Shown here one piece after another: positions 23,385 through 34,879 of a stretch of 49,288 nt of DNA. The notes below the pieces were generated by a model, which ran no database searches, was not told where the DNA came from, and was given only the letters and a program-made list of their open reading frames with translations. The stretch's first letter is position 1. Each line of letters starts with the position of its first letter. Location of the stretch: contig JAYMSP010000501.1 of NCBI GenBank assembly GCA_036897095.1, positions 1-49,288 of the forward strand, written 5' to 3'. Both the position numbers and the translations under genes were made by a program. Source of the stretch: Plantago elongata. Lineage: Eukaryota > Streptophyta > Magnoliopsida > Lamiales > Plantaginaceae.

Positions 23385-24060
23385 AGTGGGCGGGTACGCA
23401 CTATTATTTGTAAAATTTGCAACGATCCGTCTAAAATGGGTATGTTAAATCATTGATCGTGACGGGTAAAATTTTATCCTAATTGTCGCGGATCGGTTGA
23501 CTACTTAAAGCGGGCGGTTGACGGGCAATTTAACGATTTATTAATACACGAAAAATGACATATATGATGCATTAAAGAAAGATATATTATATTTCCTAAT
23601 ATCTAAGTCTACAATAAACTAAACAATAAAGGAAACATAACACAATCTCAATCATTAATACAAGTAGTCTAAGTATATAAAATTTCAAATACTATATAAG
23701 TATGAGCTGCTCAAATTACAAGGTCATGACAAAAATTAAAATAACATTAGTTTGCAATCTATAAATGAATGAGATGACGTAAAATTGCAACCTATGAGTA
23801 AATAAATAATTGTGATCTATTCCTATTAATCTAATGTAATAAAATGTTAAATACATACTAGTAATATATATAGCGGGCGGTGTGCGGTTTGGCGGTTGGT
23901 TAACCACCAAACTGCCATCCACCCGTTTAATGGCGGATTATAAATTTGTAATAAATTTATAATCTGTGGACCATTTTTGACAAAAATTCTAATCATCAAT
24001 AATAGATAGTTGGCGGGCAATTTGACGAGTAGAGCGGACATTTAATTTTTATATACAAGG
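23385..24060. mobile_element. Possible hAT-like relic with GCGGGC clusters
   Basis: Two GC-rich clusters about 490 bp apart stand out in AT-rich DNA: GTGGGCGGGTACGC and GCGGGCGGTTGACGGGCAAT at 23386-23536, and GCGGGCGGTGTGCGG and GGCGGGCAATTTGACGA at 23873-24028. CGGGCAATTTRACGA is repeated in direct orientation (23522-23536 and 24014-24028). Subterminal GCGGG-type repeats are common in plant hAT elements. No clear ends, target duplication or transposase were found. Confidence 0.3.
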
Positions 24061-24959
24061 TGAAAGCCAGAAGCTCCAGGTTTGGCCTTTCTCCAATAAT
24101 ATGAAACCCAACTCTTGGTTAGTAAACATGAAAGAAATCTTAAGAAATCGAACTGAATATCATATTTACCTATAAATTTGTGTGATTTATTTCAAACATT
24201 TTTTTCTCTAATATACCTCCAATATACCCCTCCATATTCGTAGGAGTGAAATATATTTCTATTTTCAACGTTCATTAAAGTAAAATTATTTTTCGTTTAT
24301 AAAATAAACTTTAAAATACAATTAATTTTTAACCACATATTATTAGATCCACATATATTTTTCCACACAATTAATATCTAAAACTCATTCTTAACAACAT
24401 ACTGCATACAGTAAAAACTCCATAAATGAATACTCTAAAAGAATAAACTCCTTATAATTATAAAATATTCCGATCTCAACTTGGGACCAGTTATAAATAA
24501 GAATAAACTCCACATTATCATATTTCATTACTTTCTTCGTCCCGTCTTAAGTAATTATACACCCCTATAGTAATAAATGTTACTACATTATCATATTCCA
24601 TTACTTTCTTCGTGTTCTTTTAATTTTTTTTCGATTTTTTCGGGATAATATGATTGGTTCAAATAAATATGTTTAGATATTTTTTAAATACAATTGTAAT
24701 TATTTATAATTATAAGATTATTTTATTAATTACAATAATTGTGATGTTATTGTAATATATAAAAATGTATATTGTGTTTAGTAAAAGATGTATTTAACAT
24801 TCTTAATTATATATTTAAAAAAAACCCTTAGCTTGTACCACCAGCATGTCACATTCTGTTCAATGACACAATTTGATAAAATAAAGAAGATTATTTTATC
24901 CACTTGTTATACTAGCTAGCATTTTCAATGACGTCATCTCTGTTCCCACAAGCCACATC
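24061..24959. other. AT-rich intergenic DNA upstream of NXD1
   Basis: No gene is seen. ATTACTTTCTTCGT with similar left context occurs twice (about 24510-24541 and 24593-24613). The first is followed by CCCGTCTTAAGTAATTATAC, which recalls a decayed Stowaway end. The NXD1 promoter is expected in the last few hundred bases. Confidence 0.4.
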
Positions 24960-24989
24960 TCTCCTCATGTCGGTTCGTTCATCTTCTTT

Positions 24990-25116
24990 CTTATCTTTTT
25001 GAAGCAGAAGAAGAAGAAGAAGTTCACTCTCTTTCATTTCTTTTTGGCCCATTTTCATTCTTTTCCAACTACTAGTTGGGACAGTTTTCTGCTTCAGTTA
25101 CCTCTTCATCATTAAG
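24990..25116 (+). promoter_or_regulatory. NXD1 non-coding first exon (5' UTR)
   Basis: A pyrimidine-rich leader with a GAA repeat (about 25003-25020) ends at ATTAAG followed by GTAATTTC, a good splice donor. The matching acceptor TTTCCAG ends at 26432, 23 bases before the start codon. The start of this exon is approximate. Confidence 0.5.
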
Positions 25117-26455
25117 GTAATTTCATGCTTGTTAGTGATCTTTTCTCAATATGATTGATTGCTTCATATATCTCTGTTCCATTAGCTCATGTTCAATGTA
25201 GTATCATTAAATTTACTTCCGTACTAGTTTTGATGATACGATAGTGTGTTTAACTAGCGATTTAAATAGGTGCTTTAACCATATTTACGCGAAAGAGTCA
25301 GCTGATTGACTGTTTGTATGTATCATATATATAGAAATCTAGATTACTGCTAGTATTTTCGGGTTAGGGTGTTAATTACTGGAACTGGTAACTTCAGTTT
25401 TAAGAATATACCAATTAATTAATGATATGATGTATTTAATTAATTAACACATCCATCATTATTATATATAGATGCTAGACATACATTGAACTGAACTGGT
25501 GGCTTCAGTTTAGCATGGTGGTTAGGAGAGTTTTCTTATTTTTCTCCGGTTGATGTTGGCATATGTAGTTAAACCGCGTAACTTTAGCTAGGTTTGTAAT
25601 GTTTCCGTTGTTTGTTTTTATTGTATTGGTCATTTAGTGGTGATAAGGATAAATATTTCAGAAAGCAAGATTTGTATATTGCGTTGTGGATCACTATTAT
25701 ATTTTGCTTGGCAGTTATTTTAGTATTCCAGGATAACTGCATTTGGCACCTTAAAGTTTGAATAAAAAGGGTAATATATCCCCCCATTCAAACAGTCAGA
25801 GGAGCAGTTTCTTCTTGATGTACTCATTCGCAGTGTTTAGCTTAAGTGATACTTTACTTTGGTGAGGTTCACTTAAATTCGCGTCTCCTGTATTTTTACC
25901 CGGTTTTGAAATCAGAGTGTTTAGATATAAACTAGCTAACGCAACAATGCAAGTGTGCTGCTTTGGCAACTGTGTTGCATACCGTATTTTAATCATGAAA
26001 GTATACAACTTTATTGCAACTTGCACAGCTTTCATGGGCTCCAAAAACCACGTTCTGGTTTACGATGCTGTTGGCTGCTTAATGTTTCTATACTGAGATT
26101 CATACTATAAAGAATGATAATGAAGTAGTACTTAGTAATATTTATCTATTTAAGCTTGCATGAAACTTCGTGCATGTGGCCTAAGCACACTTCCAGTTCT
26201 ATCCTAATTCCCATCTATGCCTGTTGTACTTGGGTGTGATTCATTGCTGAATCTTGGGATATCTAATCTATTTGTCATCCATATCAATCCTCCCTAGTGG
26301 TTAGATTTTCGATTAAGTACTATTTCCGACGATAATCTTGAAATACTCTAATGTTTCTTCATTTTTTTTAAGTGAGTTGAGATGAATCTTTTCCATGTTT
26401 AATTCAGCTTCTGGTCTGCTATTTATTTCCAGGATTCCAATCTCGAGTTAGTACA

Positions 26456-28562
26456 ATGGAAACCACAGAATCGACTTCCATGGTGGAGTATGGGAAACCA
26501 CCATGGGTATTTAAAGGCAGGCAAGTTTCCTTTAATTCCTCTAAAGAAACATTGATTCGTATTTTCTCGTTTCCACTACACTGAGCAGTCGGTTCTTTCG
26601 TTTCAGTGCCTTATACCAGCTGCATCTGGTGAAATCCGAGACTGCTCGAGCTTTCATTCCAAAAGAATTCAGAATAGTGGAAGCATTTGGGTATTGCAGA
26701 TGCTCTTACAAACTTTGTTAATATAATATTAGCTTGTTGGTTTCAAGGTTAGTTGATTGTTTCTGTTTGTTTAATATAAGTTGGTAAGGCACTGTTATGT
26801 ACTCTATGCAGCTATACTCTTGGTGGATTCTTTTTTGCAAATTATGAGGATAGCCCTGCTGGGACATTTGATGAGGTTATCCTTTCTCTCTTGGTGTTTC
26901 CAATACTTAATTATCCTAACAAAACCATGTGAGGCCACTATGAAGATATCCTCAAAGGCACAAACAGTATAAAGTCAATTCAAGATTACTTTATGTCAAG
27001 TAATGTGTTTTCAACTTGCATATTGAGCTAATCTGTGATAACCTTTATTCTTTCCAGCTTGTAGTGATCGCAGGAACAGTATGGAATCCTCCTACATCCT
27101 GTGCGTAAGTTTTCGCCACTGATTTTTTATTCATGTCACGATAGTTCCATGCTATTATTGGTTTGTAGTTGAAGTTTGTCTTTGTAACATAAGTTTAGAA
27201 GAAGTATGAGTAACTTACCCAAGAATTTGATTTCTGTGAGTTATTTGTTTATAGATGGGCTGCTAGGGTGCTGGTTAGCAGTGATAAAGCGTGTATTCAT
27301 GGTCGTCAGGTATAGTTTGTCACCATCATGTTGCACAACCTAGATGGTTATCATTATTCTTATTTCATCTTGAAAGGCTTAGAGTTGTAATTAAGATCTA
27401 TCATAAGAGTCCCCTGGCAGAATCTCTATCAAATATATGTTCTTTTTTGATAATTGATTCCTGATGTTATCAACAGGATGTTGGACTTCCAAGTCAAGTT
27501 GCCAATTTTGCAAAGGTCCGTGGCATATCATTTCGTCCAAACATTAATCTCCGTTGAAACTTGTTGTTGAGCATGAGTTGGTTTATCTCAGATAAAGAGA
27601 CTTGCATCTCTTCCCACGAGAAAGAAAAATCGATTTCATGACTTCTTGCACAATTTTGGTATAACTGGTTCTCCAGGCGGACCAGGGAATACCACAGATA
27701 TAAACGTGAAAGAAATCAGTTGTCGGATACCAATGGATATCTGCAGCATAAACCTTAACTCGGGTTAGTTGCCTACAACCTATATCATATACGTGTTGCT
27801 CAATACTAGTGCTTCTCAACTAGTTATCGTCCTTTGTAATCATTCATGAGTGTATTCTTTATTTAGCTTTTGGTGTTTCAATTGTGCACACTCCTTTGTC
27901 TTTGGTTTTTCGTTAGACTATGTTTCATATATGCAATAATATCCATTGCACTATTGCAGCACCTGAAGAAAATTCGAGGAAATGGATGGGGCCTTCTATC
28001 AAGATGTCCCTCCCGAGTTTTAGGTAATTGTTATCATATTAGGTTTTTCACCGGTTTCTTAACTGCGGACAACTCATTTTCTGCATCTGCCTTGCAGTGG
28101 CCGAACAGAGTATAGTCCTAACCTTCTGAAGTACTCTTGCCAAATTGAATGCAGGTAGAGTTCTACTTAATCATATACCAACTTGAAGATGTTTTTTTAT
28201 TCCAAAGTCTTATGATTAACTATATTCCATGAATACTGGTCTCAACTCTCTTTAGTTTTTAAAGGCACATCAATTGGTCTTGATATATTGTGCATTTCTT
28301 CGAACTGCTTACATTTTTGTTGGTACATACATTTTCTAGGTTAAGAGTTGTTGCGCCGTTAAAAGTGTCAGGGCCTGCTGTCCTACGTGATGATGCAACC
28401 GCTGGAAATCAAGGTTTGGGTATTGAGCTTCAAAATGAGGACCCCAACAACTATAAAAGAAATCTAAGCATATCTGTAATGCTATCGAAGCCAGTTTTAG
28501 CTCTGGAGTTTAACTGTCTGGAAATGAAGGTTGAGGCTCCTATAGTACTTCCGCAATCTTAG
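26456..28562 (+). CDS. NXD1: NEOXANTHIN-DEFICIENT 1 protein
   Basis: Ten coding exons with closing phases: 26456-26520, 26607-26690, 26812-26875, 27058-27104, 27255-27309, 27477-27515, 27592-27763, 27960-28023, 28098-28154, 28340-28562. The product has 289 aa, near the tomato family member. Family-typical stretches are PPWVFKGSALYQLHLVKSE, FIPKEFRIVEAFGYTLGGFF, DELVVIAGTVWNPPTSCAWA, FSGRTEYSPNLLKYSCQIEC and the end LALEFNCLEMKVEAP. In tomato, loss of NXD1 abolishes neoxanthin although the protein is not thought to be the synthase itself, so it is a needed factor of the plastid xanthophyll pathway that leads to ABA. No clear transit peptide is visible at this start. The first coding intron has a GC donor (CAG|GCAAGT). 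Only this junction keeps the conserved KGSALYQL. Confidence 0.9.
26521..26606 (+). other. GC-AG intron, first coding intron of NXD1
   Basis: The donor reads CAG|GCAAGT, matching the donor consensus everywhere except GC for GT. The acceptor is TTTCAG at 26601-26606. A nearby GT (26525) would break the conserved reading frame. The intron is 86 bases long. Confidence 0.8.
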
Positions 28563-29519
28563 GTTCGGAGTTCTTTCTGCAAACAGTCTATACTGCATAA
28601 GCTGATCATAACTCCTCCGCGACAAGGGCTTATCATGTTCTCTCATACTTATTCGGTAACACAAGCTTGGGTAAAATCTTCTGAGCATTTTGTATCATTT
28701 TATTCATCCCAGTTTCATGTTGTGTCATTTTTCCTTATTTTGAGTTCTTTAAGCCGGCTAGATTCAATTTTGTTTACTCTCATGTGTAATGTTCAATGAT
28801 CCTGTTAGATCCTACATGAAGTAAGTTAAACCATGCTACTCAAATATTTTGTCAAAATGTGCGTACGACTACCACCAACTACCTTACAAATCAGCTCGCA
28901 GAGACTCTGTCCTATGCAAACTCATTCAATCTAGATCCATTTAGTTCAGCTTTATTTAGTTATATTTTATACGATGATTAAATTTAGATTAATTCATTTC
29001 AGTGCAGTCGAAGATGAGAAAGTATTAATTCTGATAGAAGAGGCCTATAAATTCAATGTCTACTTATCTTGGGCTTATTGGTAGTTTTTTTTTTTATTAA
29101 AACAAACACTTCCATAAGCTAACATGAATCAAAATTGGGTGTTACTGCTAAACTGATCCTAATCTAATTTGTTGACGAGAAACCGCAAACCATATAAAAG
29201 GGCATAATTTACGAGTTAAAGTTGTTTTGCCTTTAGACCTTTATCATGTCATAAAACATATTAGACTTTCGGGTTATAACCTTGTGAATATAAAAGAATA
29301 CCACTCGAAGAATCATCCCCCTCAAAATGATCTGACAGTGTTCAATTGTATTAGTTGCATGTAGAGTAATTATAAACCGTAGAAAAAATGTCCTCCTTTC
29401 CCAAAAGAGAAATGCAAAGTTATGTAAGATTGTTAATGAAAACATCGATTTGTATTATACTTCCTTTGCCCTGCTTGGTTAGTCCTTGATGGTGAAATTA
29501 ATCTAGCCTTCTAAGGCTA
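28563..29519. other. NXD1 3' UTR and intergenic DNA
   Basis: The 3' UTR probably runs to about 28800. The rest is AT-rich and no gene or clear repeat was recognised. Confidence 0.5.
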
Positions 29520-29530
29520 GAAAAAAAAAA
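29520..29530. repeat. LINE-2 candidate target-site duplication (GA10)
   Basis: G followed by ten A here is matched by G plus eleven A at 34620-34631, on the far side of the LINE. Low complexity makes this weaker than the LINE-1 duplication. Confidence 0.5.
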
Positions 29531-29811
29531 CCTTTTTTTGGAACGAGAATATACTATTAAAAAATACAAAGCGAAAGGCGATCTAAAGATCAGCCTAGTG
29601 TACTCGAGCAATTCCAGGATGCCTACACTAGCACCAGTCTCCAAACATGGGGCCTTAGACTAGGTACCATCTAAACTCTATAAATTACGACTGAGATTAC
29701 TTCTTGTTCTATACCATCTAGTCTATCTATGCTACCAAAACAAATAGTGTTTCTATGCTTCCACACCTCATACGTAGTTTCTATGAATGCCAGCTCCAGG
29801 AGCCTACTTCT

Positions 29812-32800
29812 CTAGTTCTTGCCTTTTGATTGCCTCAATATCCATCCTAGCTCTGTCGTCCATACGCTAGGTGCATGCTGGTAGCCAAGCCAGCTAAGTA
29901 CCGCTGTCCAGATCGGCTTTGTGCCACTGTAACTGAAGAAAAGATGATCTCGGGTCTTAATTTCCGAACAGAAGCGACATCCATTACCATCAAGCATGCC
30001 GAATCTGTGGAGTCTTTCTCTTGTGGCAAGTCGGTCATGACATGCCATCCAAGCCTAGCTCTAGGTCTCGCAAGGTTGCCAAACATTAATGTTTTTCATT
30101 CCAAATCTGGTCTCTCGATTTGCAAAGCCGCATACATTAGTCCAGTCTTGAACTTAGGTAGTACCCTCATCGACTCCCAGGTACGATTACCATTTACCAG
30201 TGTCTTGCAATGCATAATTCCCTTCATAATCCATGAACTCGAACGGGGTATCGGGTGTGAGAGGATGTGGTCTCGTGGTAAGTAATACGCATGAATCAAT
30301 TTCAACCATAGACTATCCTGTTAATGACACAGGTTCCAAAGCAGCTTGAGTAAACATTCTTTGCTCCAAATATGTAAGTCAATTATCTGCAAGCCACCCT
30401 GACGTTTAGGAGCACACACTTTTTTCCCATGCCACCAGTGATTTCCTAGTAATTTCTCCACTGTTCGACCATAGGAAGGAGCGACATATGGCCTCGATAT
30501 TGCGTAAAACGCTTTTTGGTAGGGAAAAATATTGGAGCCAATAATTAGTGATTGCAAAGAGAGAACACTCTTAATGAGTTGAACCCGCCTTCCATAACTC
30601 AGTAATCTAGCACTCCAGTGGCGAATTCTGGTAACAATCTTGTCAATCAGGGGTTGGCACTGTACAATCGTGAGTTTTTTGCTAGTGAGAGGGACGCTAA
30701 GGTACCAGAATGGCAGCTCCCCTACTTCGAACCCGGTAACACGCCGTATGGAAGCCTTGACATCCTTAGGGATGGCTCCGAGGTACATCTTGCACTTAGC
30801 CGGATTTATCTTTAACCCCGTGGATTTAGAAAAGCAATCAAACCTCTCCATCACCAGCTCCACCGATCACACATCCCCTTAGTAAACATGAGCAAATCAT
30901 CTGCGAAACTTAAGTTGACAATCTCTAACCTTTCACACTTTGAATAGAAATTAAAGTCTGGCACACGTTTCAATCCTTGCATTAACTTGTGCATATAATT
31001 CATGACCAAGACAAAAGGCAAGGGCGATAGTGGGTCCCCCTGCCGTAGACCGCGCCTTGCTTTAAGCACCCTAATGGGTCGACCATTGACCATATACCTA
31101 TACGACACAGTAGATACACATACCATAATCCAACGAATGTATCGCGGTGGAAAACTCATCACCTGTAGGATACCCTCTAGAGTTGACCATTCAACCGTGC
31201 CGTATGCTTTTTGTAGGTCGATATGTAGCATACATCTGAGTGTTCCGCCTTTCCTGTTGTACCCACGTAGCAGTTCATAGGCCAGGAGGATGTGATTATG
31301 GATTTGTTGCCTCGGGATAAAAGTAGTTTGACTTTCATGAACCACTTCGCATATGACCTTACTCAATCGATTAGTGGGGACTTTAGATATTATTTTGTAA
31401 AGTGTAGTACAACACGAAATCGGTCTAAAGTCCTTCACCTCATTTGCATCAGCGATCTTGGGTGCCTCCAGTATTTCCCGGAAAAATACACTGCCATGTA
31501 ACGACACTACAATTCACTGCCATGTACATCCGCTCATGCACAAAAAATTCTTGAACCGCCTGTATGGTATCTTCCCCAACAACACTCCAAGCTGCCTTGA
31601 AGAATTTTGTATTAAATCCATCGATACCCGGAGCTTTCAAATCACCTATTCCCTTCAGTGCCTCCAGTATTTCCCCAGTCATCACTGGGGCAGTAAGCAT
31701 ATCTGCGGATCTGCTAGTGAGTTGTCGTCCCTCTCTCAGCGCATCAATTTGGAGTCCCAACAATCTAGGAGCCGCAAACCTCACTAGCTGCTTATAGAAA
31801 CTCACCACCTCCTCCTCGAGGCCAAACTGATAACTGATCATCGATCCATCACTCCTACGGAGTTTAGTGATACCGATATGTCGGTTTTTGGCCTTTACCG
31901 TAGCATGGAAGTAGGCATTATTTCCATCACCCAACAGAATCCAATCTATCTTCGACCTATGTTGCAACAGTTTCTCTTCCATTTCATTCCAGTTAAATAC
32001 TTCTTGTGTAAGATCTTTAACCCTGGTGATGAGACCAGTATTCCTTCGATCAAGTACAAGATCCCCTCTATGCCGAAGCTAGTTGGTCATGAGCTGCTTC
32101 AACTTTCTTTCTCACCCCCGTATAATGTTGTGGCATAACACGAACACTAGGTTGTAGCCGTTTCAATTTCTTCCAACAAACTTCCATGGCCCGACCCTCT
32201 ACTGGGACATTCCATGACAGTCGAATGTTCTCCAAAAGCATGGTGTATCCACAGTGGTGTTCACGAAATCGAAGCTGATATCTCCCAATCCTCGTTGATT
32301 CCCATACCCGCAGGATCAACATAGCATGGTCCGATATGCTCGGCTCCAATATCTCCACCTGTACCTGACTGTATGTTTTGAACCAGCTCAAATTTCCAAT
32401 GGCTCGATCAATTCTCGAGTAGATAGGGTCTCTCGAGTGCTTGTTATGCCAGGTAAAATGATCCCCAAAGCTATCCACCTCATATAATATCACAATATCC
32501 ATCATATTCACCAGATCACAGTACTCTGATGGTTGTACTAGCGAGCCACCAATCCTATCCTGTGCGGTCAGGACATTATTGAAATCCCCTAGCAAAAGCC
32601 AGTTTCCTTGTACTTGCTGATTAATCCTTTCAACATCTTGTCAAAGTAACCTCCGGTCCTCCAACTGATTCATAGCATAAACCGCCGTCAACCAAGTGAT
32701 AAGGGTACCGGTCATGTCATATACTCCACAGTGGAGAAACTGGGAGCTACCTGTCACCATCTTCACATCAATCCGCCTTGGATCCCAGAGTATCCAAATC

Positions 32801-33000
32801 CTATCATTCGGGTGATAAGCATAGTTATCCAAATAACTCCATCTATTCCCCAGATGATTTCTGATTCCCACACTCTTCGCTTGTTTAAATCTAGTTTCAA
32901 CCACTATAGCCAATGGAAAATTTAACCCAGAGAGACGGGAGCCTATCTCACGAAGTTTGGCTATATTATTACACCCCCTCACGTTCCATGATACAATCAT
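29812..33000 (-). pseudogene. LINE-2 ORF2 (endonuclease and reverse transcriptase), few lesions
   Basis: It starts MIVSWNVRGCNNIAKLREIG, the canonical endonuclease start, at the ATGA shared with ORF1. An in-frame TGA follows at about 32641 (RRLL-stop-QDVERINQQ), and the same frame goes on to LLLGDFNNVLTAQDRIGG and PSISDHAMLI. A frame change lies near 32068. Reverse transcriptase motifs follow: LKAPGIDGFNTKFFKAAW, VKDFRPISCCTTLYKIISK, IDLQKAYGTVEW, RRGLRQGDPLSPLPF and the catalytic FADD (near 30906). A zinc-binding segment (CRFCSEIKTRDHLFF) ends the product at 29812. A small filler-like insertion sits near 31462-31525, and another frame break is near 30860. No RNase H domain is present. Confidence 0.85.
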
Positions 33001-34469
33001 GGAACTGGTCTAGTAGTCGAAGGAGGCTCATGTGCAAGCCTCAACAACTCAAACCAATTACGACACGTAATATCTCTCGCAATCCCCGAACCTACCATAT
33101 GTTCCTTCCCTTTACTGCGACTCTGGGGCGAGCCTTCCACTCTCTGCCATTCCGAGGATTGTTCCACCCTATCCGGTTGTCCACTTTGCCGCCCGCTACC
33201 AGAGCTGCTTCCTATTACAAAAACCCGGTTATCATGGGGCTCATTCACTGCAGTATTCTGACCATTAGTCCCCGGGGTCGTCCTCTGCTGCTGTCCCGCC
33301 ATATTCCCACGCCGATCAGCCTGAACTCGCCATTGTTTGGTCTGGGCTTTAGGAGCTGCTCTTATGATTGGATTGGTACACACATGATCAATCTTCTGAC
33401 ACCTATCACAATGGAGCGGTCTCCACTCATATTCCACAGGTTGTTTAATCATCTTCTGTCTTAAGTCCTTGATCATAATAAACTCTCGCAAAGGCTTGGT
33501 AATGTCAAGTTCTACCAGGATTCTTGCGTAAGAAACCCGTAGTTTGTGAGATGTGCATTCATCTGTGAACAATGGCTTGCTCAAAGTGCTTCAAATTTTT
33601 CTCAGGCTCTTGGATCCCCATAGGTGTAGAGGTAGTTGTGGTAATTTGATCCAGATTGAAACCGCACGCAACATGTCTTCCTTTAAGGAAAAGTCGGTAC
33701 TCCACTGTCGCAAAAACATTGTCATGTTATAGATCGTATACGGTCCCTTCTTCAATATGTTATTCATGTCCTCTATTGTCCTGAATTTAAGAATAAAATA
33801 TCCCTCCTCATTGTCGAAGATTTTCGGCAATCTAACAAAATTCCAAAATTTCTCCATGTATTGCTTAACTGCGTTCATAGATAAATCCCCACCTAGGACA
33901 TACATTATTAGTGAAGATTTCCAGAATTCAAGTTCAGAAGCAACATCCTCATCCTCAATTTCAACCTCGACCTCTCCCTCAACAATAGCAGGTGCAGATA
34001 AGCTAATAGAAGTATCCAGGAGGTGTCTCGATTTCCCTGAATAATATTTGTCCCACAGTTTGTCCGAATTATTCATCTCAATACCATTCGAGTTCAGGTT
34101 ATGGTTCAGGTCAGTCTGTCCTATCGTCCCACTCATCTCTTGGTTATTCGAATTCGCGTGATGTACGATGTCTTGGTTCTGGGCCAAAGCCGGTTGGACA
34201 TTCGTACCTAGGTTATTCATCGCTTGTGCAGGGTTCCTCGATGTAGCCGACTGTTGTGTGATTTCCAAAATCTGATTCGATTCTGGCTGGGCGTGATTCG
34301 CTCCAAGGGGATGCAGCAATTCCGTATGTTGTGGAATGGTTGTCGACCCCAATTGTTGGGGGTTATCAGAACCTCGATTCTCAGTCACAACATTCAACAC
34401 CCTCGCCGTGCCTGTTCCGATCTCTGGGTTTTCCGGTAGCTCCAAAGGTCGATCAATGTTGGAATCCAT
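32997..34469 (-). pseudogene. LINE-2 ORF1 (DUF4283 protein), one in-frame stop
   Basis: The first ATG of the frame (34469) begins MDSNIDRPLELPENPEIG. An N-terminal asparagine- and glutamine-rich part of about 150 residues is followed by DUF4283 (SLIMYVLGGDLSMNAVKQYM, FVRLPKIFDNEEGYFILKF, LRQWSTDFSLKEDMLRAVSI). A TGA at 33591-33593 interrupts SKSLRKI-stop-STLSKPLFTDE, after which the same frame continues. A degenerate knuckle (CDRCQKIDHVC) and a basic, serine-rich tail follow. The stop TGA overlaps the ORF2 start as ATGA. The family binds element RNA and acts as a chaperone in retrotransposition. Confidence 0.85.
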
Positions 34470-34631
34470 CGATGTGCCGTGTCGAGTCGGTGATGGCGAT
34501 GCCACCTTTTCTTGAGGCCGGCCTCGCGTCGCCTTCTTTATCGTGCGCTGGTCCGATCACTGGAGAAGCATCGCCAGAGCAGAGTCGGAGAATCACCGTC
34601 GTAGAGGGACTTAGCACTTGAAAAAAAAAAA

Positions 34632-34879
34632 CTAAACCTACTAATTCCACTATCTAAAATAATATTTCCATCTTTATAATTCTTTTATTTTATCTCTTAT
34701 ATTTCAATTCTTTATATCTATGTTTGTAAAACTTTTTAAAAAATGATGCTGAAATGAATGGAATGGTGGGAGTAATAGAGTCCGTCTTGCGAGAGACCCC
34801 TACATTTGGAGAGTGACGAAAGTCCCTTATAAATGGTAAAACTAAAAAATTATAAATTTTTTTAACAACTTAATTTTAA
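34632..34879. other. AT-rich spacer right of LINE-2
   Basis: No gene is seen. It contains GAGTCCGTCTTGCGAGAGAC, a phrase of the kind found at the ends of some plant repeats, and may be the outer edge of the LTR-like block that follows. Confidence 0.4.

Larger units (their letters stand above)
29531..34619 (-). mobile_element. L1-type LINE without RNase H, minus strand
   Basis: A 5.1-kb non-LTR retrotransposon read on the minus strand. It has a 5' UTR (34619 to about 34470), ORF1 (to 32997), ORF2 (from 33000), and a short 3' UTR ending in a run of A (T-run 29533-29539 on the plus strand). ORF1 is broken by a single TGA and ORF2 by few lesions, so it is younger than the LINE at 3830-9947. It ends after the zinc-binding segment and lacks the RNase H domain of the first LINE, so the two belong to different lineages. 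Confidence 0.87.

Noticed and set aside
33757..34621. Plus-strand ORFs opposite LINE-2 ORF1
   Set aside because: They are antisense shadows of the minus-strand LINE reading frame, which has the recognisable domains.
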